From: Acanthopleuribacter pedis
GTDB taxonomy: Bacteria > Acidobacteriota > Holophagae > Acanthopleuribacterales > Acanthopleuribacteraceae
Direction of reading: 5' to 3'
DNA length: 64,000 nucleotides
NCBI RefSeq assembly: GCF_017377855.1
Contig: NZ_JAFREP010000003.1
Coordinates: 310,001 to 374,000, forward strand
In this document: positions 1 through 12,000 of the stretch, one piece after another
Position numbering within the stretch: position 1 is the first letter of the stretch
Layout of the letters: each line of letters starts with the position of its first letter
The notes under the pieces: generated by a model
The model's input: the letters and a program-made list of their open reading frames with translations, nothing else
Database searches by the model: none
Told to the model about the DNA's origin: nothing
Position numbers and translations under genes: made by a program

Positions 1-3000
1 CAATGGCCGCTGTTCGAGTTCCGCGCCACCCGCATCGACGACCAGGTGCGGTTCCACTTCTCGCTCGATCTGCTCATCGCCGACGCCTGGAGCGCCCAAA
101 TCCTGTTCGACGATTTCCGCCGTTTCATGGAAGACCCCCATCTGGAACCCGAACCGCTGGAACTGAGTTTCCGCGATTACCTGCTCGCCGACGCCGCCCT
201 TGCCGACAGCGCCCCGCTCCAGGCCGCGCGCGCTTATTGGCGTGACCGCCTCGACAGCTTGCCGCCCGCGCCCTCGCTGCCGCTGGTCATGAACCCCGCC
301 GACCTGGACAAACCGCGTTTTGTGCGCCGCGTGCATCGCATTGAAGGCGAGCGATGGTCGCGCATCAAAGCCCACGCCACCGAGGCCGGCTTCACACCGA
401 GCGGTTTGCTGCTTACCGTGTTCGGTGAGGTCTTGGCGCGGTTCGGCCGCCAACAGGCGTTGACCCTCAACGCGACCACCTTCCGCCGTTTGCCGCTGCA
501 CTCCGAGGTGCAGGCCATCGTCGGTGATTTCACCTCGCTGACCCTACTCGCCATTGACTGCCGCACCGACCTCAGCCTTGTCGAACGTGCCCAGGCCGTT
601 CAGGAACAACTCTGGTCCGACCTGGACCACCGCGCCGTGAGCGGCATCGAGGTGTTGCGTGACCTGGCCCGACGTCAGGGTCGCAAGCCGGGGGCCTTGA
701 TGCCCGTGGTGTTCACCAGTTTGTTGACCCGCTACGAGGGTGAGCAAAGCGAAGGCGACGGGGAACAGGCCGATTACCAGGAAGTTTTCGCCTTGTCCCA
801 AACGCCTCAGGTTCAACTCGATCACCAGGTCGTCGAGCGCGGTGACGCACTGGTACTGAACTGGGACGCCGTTGAGGATTTGTTCCCGGCCGGATTGCTC
901 GACAGCATGTTCGCCCTGTACACCGGTTATTTGGAAGTTTTGGCCGTGAACAAGGGTTTGTGGCAGGAACGCAGCGGCTTGGACGCCGCGCTCGCCGCCT
1001 CCGACGATCCCCGTTTTACCGCCTTCCGCCAAGCCTTGTTGCCGCTCAAGGCCGCCAACCAAACCGCCGGCCTCACGAGCAACGCCACCTTGCTCGATCT
1101 CTTTGAACGTCAGGCCGATGCCGCTCCCGACCGACCCGCGATTTTGGCCGGTGAACGCGCGCTTAGCTACGCGGATGTCACCGCGCAATCGCGTCGGATC
1201 GGGCATTGGTTACTGGCGCAAGCCGTGCAAACCGGGGAGCGGGTTGCCGTCATTTTGGAAAAAAGCGCCGCACAATTGACGGCTGCCATGGGTGCCTTGC
1301 AGGCCGGCGCCGCCTACCTACCGATTGATCCCGAATGGCCGAAAGAACGCCGCGACCACATCCTGGTCCAATCCGAGGTGCGTTTCATTTTGACCGACCA
1401 ACGGCAGCAGGATCATCAGGATTTCAGTGGTTACGAGGTGCTCGCCGTTGACAGCGCCGAACCCAACAAGTACGCCACCACGCCGATCAACCGTTCGACG
1501 CGGCCCGATGATTTGGCCTACGTGATTTTCACCTCCGGTTCGACCGGCTTGCCCAAGGGCGTCGCCATCGAACACCGCGGCGCCGTGAATACCATCCTCG
1601 ACATCAATCGCCGTTGGCAAGTCGGCCCCGCCGACCGTGTCTTCGGCCTGTCCGCGCTGACCTTTGACCTTTCCGTGTACGACCTGTTCGGTGCACTCGC
1701 CGCCGGCGCCGCCGTGGTGGTGCCGGAACCCTGGGCCGCGCGCGATCCCGGCCGTTGGCTCGAATTGATGAACCGCCACCAGGTCAGTATTTGGAACTCT
1801 GTTCCCGCCTTGATGGAACTGCTGTGCGAATACAGCGACAATCTGCCCGGCACCGACGCGGGCGATTGGCCCGCGAGCCTGCGTTTGGCGATGTTGTCTG
1901 GTGATTGGTTGCCCTTGTCCATTGCCGACCGCGTGCGCGACCGTGTGCCAAGCTGTCGCGTCGTCAGTCTCGGCGGCGCCACCGAGGCCTCGATTTGGTC
2001 GATCTTCTACGAAATCGACCGCGTCGACCCCGCCTGGAAAAGCATTCCCTACGGCAAACCCTTGGCCAACCAAAGCTTTTACGTGCTCAACAGCCGTATG
2101 GAACTCTGCCCACCCCATGTGCCGGGCGAACTGTATATCGGCGGCCTGGGTCTGGCGCGCGCGTATTTGGGTGACAAAGACAAAACCAAAGCCGCTTTCG
2201 TGCGTTACGAGGGTGTAAAAAACGACGCCGGCCCCGAACCCGGCGAGCGGCTCTACCGCACCGGTGATTGGGGTGTTTACCGCACCGACGGGATCATCGA
2301 TTTCCTCGGCCGCGAGGATACCCAGGTGAAGGTGCAGGGTTACCGCATCGAACTGGGCGAGATCGAAACCGTGCTGGCGCGCGCCGCGGGCGTGGCAAGC
2401 GCCGTCGCCCTTGCCGTGGGTCCGCCCCAAGGACAGCGTCGTCTGGCCGCCTTTGTGGTACCCGCCGAGGGTGCCGAACTGCAACCCGAGGCGCTCAAGC
2501 AACACGCTGCCGCGCACCTGGCGCCCTACATGGTGCCGCCCCACATCCAATTGATCGACAACCTTCCCTTGACCGCCAACGGCAAGGTTGACCGCGGTCG
2601 CTTAGCTGAGCAGGCCGAGCACGGCGGCGGCGCCGGCGACCTGCTCACCGCGCGCACCCCGCTGGAAGCCGAGTTGGCCGAACTCTGGGGCGAACTGCTG
2701 GAGAAAGAGACCGTCGCCGTCGATCAAACCCTGTTCGATTTGGGCGGTAACTCACTGATCGCCATCCGCCTCCTCGCCCTGTTGCAGGAACGCTTTGGGG
2801 TTGAGGTCGGCTTGCAAGCCTTGTTCGCCGCGCCGACCGTGGCCGGTTTAGCCGCCGTCATTGGGCAGCTCAAGGCCGACCAGGGCGAAACCGGCGCCGC
2901 CGGGGCCGACCTGTCGCAACTGCAACTGGTCCATCAACCCGAACAGCGCTATGAAGCCTTTCCGCTCAGCGACATCCAACAGGCCTACCTACTCGGTCGC

Positions 3001-6000
3001 ATGTCGCAGTTGGAATTGGGCAACGTCGCCGCCCATGCCTACTTCGAGATCGAGGTGGCCCACGGCGATCCACACCGCATCGTTTCGGCCTGGAAACGGC
3101 TGATCGACCGGCACGACATGTTGCGCGCCGTGTTCAGCGAGGACGGCACCCAGCGCGTTCTGGAAACCGTGCCCGAATACGAAATCCCCGTCATCGACCT
3201 CAGCGACCATTCCGACATCGCCCGCGAGGCGACTTTGCAAAATCTGCGCGACGAACTCTCGCACCAGGTGCTGCCCGCCGACACGTGGCCGCTGTTCGAC
3301 CTGCGTATCACCACCTTTGCCGACGGCCGCATGCGCATCCACATTAGTTTCGACCTGCTCGCCGCCGACGCTTGGTCCTCGCAGATTTTGTTCCTGGAAC
3401 TCTGGACCTTGGCCGAACACCCGCAAACCGTGCTGCCGCCCCTGACCACCACCTTCCGCGATTACATGCAGGCCCTCGAAACGTTGCCGCAAACCGCCGT
3501 CTATGCCCGTGACCGCCGCTACTGGCAACAGCGGCTTGAAAACTTGGGCCCGGCGCCGGCGTTGCCCCTGGTCGTCGATCCCTCCACCATCGACCAGCCC
3601 ACCTTCCAACGTCGCGCCGCCCGCCTCGACCGCGCCGTCTGGTCCCGCATCAAGGAACGCGCCTCCCGCGCCGGCATCACCCCGTCCGGTTTGTGTCTGG
3701 CCGTTTATGCCGAGGTGCTGGCCTGCTGGAGTACCACGCCGCGCTTCACCCTCAACGTCACCACCTTTAACCGCTTCCCGATTCACGAGGAAATCCAAGC
3801 CCTCGTCGGCGATTTCACCTCGTTGTCGTTGCTCGCCGTGGAACCGCAACGCGGCGATTTCGAAATGCGCTGTCGCGCCGTGCAGGAGCAATTGTGGCGG
3901 GACCTCGACCACCGCACCTATTCCGGCGTGCAGGTCATGCGCGATTGGGCGCGCCTGCTCGGCCGCGCGCCAGGCGCCTTGCTGCCCGTGGTCTTTACCA
4001 GTCGCTTGTTCTCCGCCGGCGGCCCGCTGGGCGAACGCGATGAAGAACAAGCCGTACCCGGCGGTGAAGTCGTCTTTAGTGTTTCGCAAACCCCGCAGGT
4101 CTGGCTCGACATGCAGGTCGGCGAGGAAGGCGGCGACCTGACCTGGACCTGGGACGCCGTCGAGGCCTTGTTCCCCGACCAATTGCTCGACGCCATGTTC
4201 GCCGCCTACGCGTCGATCCTCAACCGGCTAGGTGAAGATGAGAGCTGGTGGCACGCCGCCACCATGGATCTGGTCCCCGCCGAGGTCGCCAAGGAGGTCG
4301 CGCGGGTCAACGCCACCCACGCCGACTTCGCCCGCGGCGATCTCTACAGCCTGTTCGCCGAGGTCGCGCAACGACAACCCACCGCCCCCGCCGTCCTTAG
4401 CGAACGACGCAGCCTGACTTACCGCGACCTCCAACAAGAAGCCAATGCCTTGTGTTTGCAACTGCGCGAGCGTGGTGTCAAACCCGGGGACAACGTGGCC
4501 GTGGTCATGGAAAAAGGGTGGCGCCAAGCGGTGGCGACCCTGGCGATCCTGCAAAATGGCGCGGCCTATGTGCCGATTGACCCAAGTTGGCCCAAGGCGC
4601 GCGTTGCCATGATTCTGGAGGACTGCGGCGCCACCGTTGTATTGACCCAACCCCAATGGCTCGAGGCCGCCGCCGCTTTACCCGCCGAACACCACCTGGT
4701 CGTGGAAGAACCGCGCGGCTTGCGCGACGACGCCGTCACCGCCGCCGCCGTCGACGAACACGATTTGGCCTACATCATCTTTACCTCGGGTACCACCGGC
4801 CGCCCCAAGGGCGTCGCCATCGAACACCGCGCCGTCGTCAACACCCTGCAGGACATGCGCGCTCGGTTCGACATGCGCGCGGACGACCGCGTCTTCGGGC
4901 TCTCCGCGCTGACCTTTGACCTCTCGGTTTACGATTTCTTCGGCACCTGGCTGGCAGGCGCGGCCGTGGTTTTGCCCGAGGAGCAGGAACGCCGCGAGCC
5001 GCGCGCCTGGTCCCGCCTCTGCAAGCACTACGACGTCACCATTTGGAACTCCGTGCCCCAGCTTTTGGAAATGTTGCTGGAACATGCCGGCGACGACGTC
5101 GACGAGCTCCCGGCCGGGCTGCGCCTCGCCCTGCTTTCCGGTGACTGGCTGCCCACCGACATCGGCTCGCGCTTACAACAGCGCGTGCCCGCCGCCAAGG
5201 TGATCAGCCTCGGCGGGGCTACCGAGGCCGCGATTTGGTCGATTCTCTACCCACTGGAAGAAGGCTTCGAAGGTTGGAACAGCGTGCCCTACGGCCGACC
5301 CATGGCCAACCAAACCATGCACGTGTTGGACGACGACCTGCGCGAACGTCCGCCTTGGGTCACCGGCGAACTCTACATTGGCGGCGTCGGCCTGGCGCGC
5401 GCGTACACCGCCGACCTTGAAAAAACCGCCGCCTCTTTCGTCACCCATCCCCGCACCGGTGTGCGGCTTTACCGGACCGGCGACCTTGGTCGCCGTCGTC
5501 CCGGCGGCCTGATCGAATTCCTCGGGCGCCGCGATTTCCAAGTCAAAATCGGCGGTTTCCGCATTGAGTTGGGCGAGGTTGAGGCCGCGCTGGCCAAAGC
5601 CCCGGGCGTCGGCGCCGTCGTTGTTGAAGCCGTCGGCGACCCCCGAGGCAACCGCCGCCTCGTCGGTTACCTCGTCGCCGCCGACCCCGAACAAACCCCG
5701 GACCACGACGTTGTCGGCGCCTTCCTCACCGACTACCTGCCGCCCTACATGATCCCCGCCGTGCTCGTCGACCTCGACAGCCTGCCGCTCACCGCCAACG
5801 GCAAACTCGACCGCAAGGCGCTGCCCGTGCCCGAGGCGCTGCAACAGGATGATGCCGCCCTGAAACGGCCGCGCACCCCCGTCGAAAAACAACTGGCCGC
5901 GATTTGGTGCGAACTGCTCGGTCTCGAACGGGTCAGTGTCGACGACGGTTTGTTCGCGCTCGGTGGGAACTCATTGATCGCCATTCGCATGGTCGCCATG

Positions 6001-9000
6001 ATGCAGGAGCAACTCAACGTCAACCTGGAACTGCGTCATCTCTTCGAAACGCCCACTATCGGCGAATTGGCCGCCACCGTCGCCCGTCTGCGGCTTGAAG
6101 GCGCCGACGAGGAACACGCGCCCGAAGAACTCAAGCTGGAAACCGATCCCGCCGGCCGCTTCGAACCCTTTCCCCTCAACGAGGTCCAGCAAGCCTATTG
6201 GTTGGGACGCCGCCAAGGCCTGGAACTGGGCGGGGTGGCCGCGCATAGCTACACCGAACTCGAATCGGAAACCCTGGATCCCGAACGGATTCAAGCCGTG
6301 TGGCGCCGGTTGATTGAACGCCACGACATGTTGCGTGCCGTCATTGCCGAAACCGGCGAGCAACGGGTGCTCGACCCCGCCGAACTGCCGCTGTTCACCA
6401 TTCCGGTCAACGATTTGAGCAACAGCAGCGAAAGCGAACGCACCGCCGCGCTCAAAGCGGTCCGCGACCAAATGTCGCACCAGGTGCTCGACACCACGAC
6501 TTGGCCCTTGTTCGAGATTCGCATCTCAAGGCTTTCCCCGCAAAAGATTCGCATTCACTACAGCTTCGATCTGCTCATCTCCGACGCCTGGTCCTCGCAA
6601 CTACTCATCCTCGAATTCGCCTACCTCTACGCCAAACCCGACGCCGAGATGCCGCCCTTGGCCGTGACCTTCCGCGACTATACCCTCGCCATGGAGAACA
6701 AGGCCTTTAGTAGCCGCTACCGGCGCGACCGCACCTACTGGCGCCGTCGCCTTGAAACCCTGCCGCCCGCGCCCGAGTTACCCTTGGAAAAGGACCCGGC
6801 CACCCTGACCACGCCGACCTTTGTGCGCCGTTTCGGCCATCTCAACCGCGACGATTGGCAGGCCTTGCAACAGCAGGCCACCCGTCTCGGCATCACGCCC
6901 TCCGGTTTGCTGATGGCCGCTTACGCCGAGGCGCTGTCGACCTGGAGCCGTCAGCCGCACTTCTGCCTCAACGTCACCACCTTCAACCGCATGCCGCTGC
7001 ACGCCGACATCAACAACGTGGTCGGTGATTTCACCTCCTTGACCCTGCTTGAGGTCGATACCTCGCCCGCCGGCGGCGAGTCCTTCGCCCAGCGCGCACG
7101 CGGTGTGCAGGAACAGCTTTGGGCCGACCTCGACCACCGTACCTACAGCGGTGTTGAGGTCATCCGCGACCTCGGCCGCGTGCGTGGTCAGGCGCCCGGC
7201 GCCTTGATGCCCGTGGTTTTTACCAGCCGTTTGTTCCGCGATCCCAGTGTTGCCAAGGAATCCGGTGCCGACGATTTCCCCTACGGCGAAGTCGTTTACA
7301 GCGTCTCGCAAACGCCCCAGGTTTGGCTCGACGCGCAGGTCCAGGAAGAGGACGGCGTCCTGAAGTGGAGCTGGGACGTGGTCGAGGATTTGTTCCCCGC
7401 CAAAATGATCGACCGCCTCTTCGACGCCCACACCAGCTTGCTCGAACGCCTTGCCCGCGAAGCGTTGGTCTGGCAGGACAAAGCCTTGTCCTTGTGCCCG
7501 CGCGTCGACACCGCCGTTTACCACGAGACCAACCGCACCGACCACGATTTCGGCGCCGTTGCCGTGTTAACCATGGACCAACTTGTCGGCCGCACCGTCA
7601 CCGCCAAACCCAAACGCCCGGCCCTGATCACGCCGACGCGGACCCTGACGTACGCCGAACTTTGGCAGGCCGCCGGGTCCATGGCCCACAAGCTACTGAC
7701 CTACGCGCCGCAACCCAACCAACTCGTCGCCGTGCTCTTGCCCAAAGACTGGCAGCAAGCCGTCGCCGTGCTCGCCGTGCAGCGTTGCGGTGCCGCCTAC
7801 CTTCCGATTAACCCCGAATGGCCCCACGAACGGCGCGACAAAATCCTCGATCAGGCCGGGGTGACCCTGGTCCTCGCCGACCAAGACGCCGCCGCCATGG
7901 CTTTGCCCGAGGGGGTCACCCTGCACCAGGTCGGCGACGCCGATTTTGCCGGGACCGGTGACAACTTGCCCGACTACGCCACCGACTGCGACGACCTCGC
8001 CTACGTCATATTCACCTCGGGATCGACCGGCACCCCCAAGGGCGTCGCCATCGAACACCGCGGCGCCGTCAACACCTTACTCGACATCAACCGCCGCTAC
8101 GGGATCACCCCCGACGACCGCGTTCTCGCCCTGTCGAACCTGACCTTCGACCTTTCCGTCTACGACCTGTTCGGGATTTGGGCCGCCGGCGGCGCCACCG
8201 TGCTTCCGCCCGCCGAGGCCTACCGCGATCCCTTGGTTTGGTCCGAGCTGGGGCACCAACACGAAATCACCTTGTGGAATTCCGTGCCCGCCCTGCTCGA
8301 CATGATGTTGACCTTCGCCGAAACCCATCCCGGCGCCGTGCCCGCCACCTTACGCCTGGCCATGCTCTCGGGTGACTGGTTGCCCGTCGACATCGCCGAC
8401 CGATTACAAGCCGCGCGACCCAGCGCCGCCACCGTCAGCATGGGCGGTGCCACCGAGGCCTCGATTTGGTCGATTTACTTCCCCGTCCCCACGCCGACCC
8501 CGGATTGGGCTTCCGTTCCCTATGGCAAACCCCTCGCCAACCAAACCTTCCACGTGCTCGACAGCCACATGCGCGCGCGCCCGTTCTTCGTGCCGGGCGA
8601 GTTGTACATCGGCGGCGTCGGCCTGGCCCGCGAATACTACCGTGACGAGGAACGCACCGCCGCCTCCTTTGTGATCGACCCGCACAGCGGCGCACGCCTC
8701 TACCGTACCGGCGACATGGGGCGTTACCTGCCCGACGGCAACATCGAATTCCTCGGCCGTGAGGACAACCAGGTCAAGGTGCAGGGTTTCCGCATCGAGC
8801 TGGGCGAAATCGAAGCCGCCCTCGCCCGTTACCCGCGCATCAACGCCGCCGTCGCCGCCGCGCCTTACCTGTCGGCCGGTTCCAAGGCGCGCCGCCTCGT
8901 TGCCTACATCGTGCCCCAGGACGGCGATCCCATCGATCAGGATCACCTGCGCGGCTTCCTCGCCGAGCTGATCCCCGACTACATGATCCCGGCCACCTAT

Positions 9001-12000
9001 ATCGAACTGGACAGCATCCCGCTGACCGCCAACGGCAAAGTCGACCGCGGTGCCTTACCCGATCCCGGCGCCGCCGTGGATGCCGAACTCTCCGCGCCGC
9101 GCACCCCGACCGAGGAACGGCTGTGCGGTATTTGGGCCGACCTGCTCGGTGTAGACAAGGTCGGCATCGACGACAACCTCTTTGACTTGGGCGGAACCTC
9201 CGTCGTCGCCATCCAACTGCTCAACGCCATTCGCGAGCACTTCGCCATGGAACTGTCCATGCGCACCCTGTTCGAGAACCTGACCGTGCGCACCTTGGCG
9301 CTGGCCATGTCGCGCGCGCGGGCGACCGGTGAGGCCAAGCTGGTCAGCGAGTTGCCCACGCTCCGCGCCGACCTGGCGAACCGCTACGAACCCTTCCCGC
9401 TCAACGACATCCAACAGGCCTACTGGGTCGGACGGATGGGTGCCTTCGGCATGGGTGAGGTCTCCGCGCACTACTACGTTGAGGTGGAATCCGACCGACT
9501 GAACCTCGAGGGTTTTGTCTTCGCCCTGCGCGCCATGATCCAACGCCACGACGCCTTGCGCCTGGTCTTTAACAGCGAAGGGTTCCAGCGCATCCTCGAC
9601 CCCGCCAAACTCGATCCATACCAGGTGGTTGTCGACGATCTGCGCAACGAAAGCGAAGCCGAACGCGACCGCGTCCTGATGGCGACCCGCGCGCGCATGA
9701 GCCACCACGTGTTGCCACCCGAGGTGTGGCCGCTCTTCGAGGTCAAGGCCAGTCGCCTCAGCGACAGCCGTTACCGCCTGCACCTGTCCTTCGACCTGCT
9801 GCTCGCCGACGCCTGGAGTTTCCAACTCCTCTTCGGTGAAATGACCGAACTGGCACGCGACCCGCAAAAACAACTGGCACCGCTCGAGATCAGCTTCCGC
9901 GATTACGTCGTCGCCGAGCAGAAAATGCGTGAAACCGACCGCTACCAACGTTCGGAAAGCTACTGGCGCGACCGCATTCAAACCCTGCCCATGGCGCCCG
10001 ACCTGCCCCTGCGCCGCAACGCCGATGTGGGCAAGGCGCACTTTAACCGTTACGACGGCGTCGTGCCCGCCGAGCAATGGCAGGCCTTGCAAGATACCGC
10101 CGCCGCCCTCGGGGTGACCCCGACCGGCATGTTGATGGCCGCTTTCTCCGAGGTGCTCGCCGCCTGGAGCCGCGACCCGCGCTTTACCCTGAACGTCACC
10201 ATGTTCAACCGCATGCCGCTGCACCCGCAGGTCAACATGCTGCTGGGCGACTTCACCTCGATGACCCTGGTCGCCGTCGACACCACCCCCAGCCAAGAGG
10301 ACGATTGCTTCGCGCTGCGGGCGCGGGCGACCCAGGAACGCATTTGGACCGACCTCGACCACGGCGACTACGGCGGGGTGCGCGTCCTGCGCGACCTGCA
10401 GCGGGCGCGGGGCCGTGCCGGCGCCGTCGCCATGCCCATCGTGTTTACCAGCCGCCTGTTTAAGATCCGCGGCTTTCAGGGTGGGGGAGAGGACCACATC
10501 GGCGATATCGTCTACAGCATTTCGCAAACCCCGCAGGTGTGGATCGACCACCAGCTCACCGAACGCGACGGCGCCCTTTGTTACAACTGGGACGTCATCG
10601 ACCAAATCTTTCCGCCAGGGCTAATTGACGATATGTTTGCCGCCTACCATGGGTTGCTTACCGACCTGGCGCAACACCCGGAACGCTGGCACGAACCCGT
10701 ACCCGACCTGGTCCCCGTTAAGGAACACGCGATATTCCACCGGCTCAACCAGCGCGCCTTAGGTGATCCTGCCGCCTCGGCCAACCTCGTCGGCGACCTG
10801 TTCCAACGCCTGCTCGAGGACGTCGGCCAACCCGCGATCACCGTTGACGGTCGCGACGGCGTTGTCAGCCTCAACCGCCGCGACTTCATCCAACGGGTGG
10901 ACGCCGTGCGGGCCGTGTTGGTCGAACGCAAGATCGGCCCCGGTTCCCATGTGGCGCTGATGGTGCAATCGCCGCTCGCCGCCGTGGTTTCCCTGATGGG
11001 TGCTTTTGCCGCCGGCGCCACCGTCGCCCTCATTGACGCCGCCTTCCCCGCCGCGCGCCGCCGCGAGTATTTGGAACGCGCCGAACCCGGCCTGATCCTG
11101 GGCGAGATTCAAACCGAGGCCTTGTGCCGCGAAAGCGCGGAAACTACACCGCTGCTGCTGGTTGATTGGATCGCCCCAAGCACCAGCCCCGTCGACGCCG
11201 CCGCGGTGGGGTCCTGGCCCTCGCAAACGGCCGGGTTGATGGTGCTGCAAACCGCGGGCGACGGGCAAATCGTGGCCGTGCCGCTGCCGCAAAACACCCT
11301 GGCGCAGTCCTTTGTCAGCCTGCCCGAGGCCGCCGCCGTGAGTGGCGGCGCCGTGTTGGCCACCGTACCCACCGCGCAATCCCGCTGTGCCGTTCACGTA
11401 CTTTGGACCCTGAGCAACGGCGGCGAACTGGTGCTGCCTCGGCAGGACCGGCTCCAGGATGCCGACTATCTGTTCCCGCTGACGGCTCGGGTTGGGGTGG
11501 ATACCGTGATCGGCGAAGCCGCCGTGGTCGAACGCTTGTTAAACGAAGCTACCGCTCGCGACAACTCTTTGCCCAAAAACTGGATGTTTGACGGTGAGGC
11601 GCCAAGCATCGAACTGTGGCAACGCCTCTACCAACAGGCCGCGGGAACCCGAGTCTTCTATTTGGCCGGCGCCGTTGAAACCGGTTTCTGGTCCCATTGC
11701 TTCGACCGTGCCGAGCTGAATCCCGAGTGTGCCGTGGTTCCCTACGGCCGCCCGCTTGCCGGCCGGCAAATGCTCGTGCTCGACAAACAAGGCCGCATCC
11801 GACCTACCTGGGTGCCAGGTGACTTGTACATGGGCGGCGCCGCCATTGCTTCCGGGTACCATGGCGACGAACAACGCAGCAAACGCTTTTTCATGGAAGT
11901 GCCCGATCCCTTCGGGAAAGGGCCCGTCGAGGATCGCCCCCGCCTGCGCCTGTTCCGCACCGGCCTGGTCGTGCGGCGCCTGCCTTCCGGCGATCTGGAG

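Noticed and set aside
1318-2550. Long antisense frames within the NRPS gene (also 2989-4182, 9055-10605)
   Set aside because: They are shadows of the high-GC coding strand, with no family resemblance.
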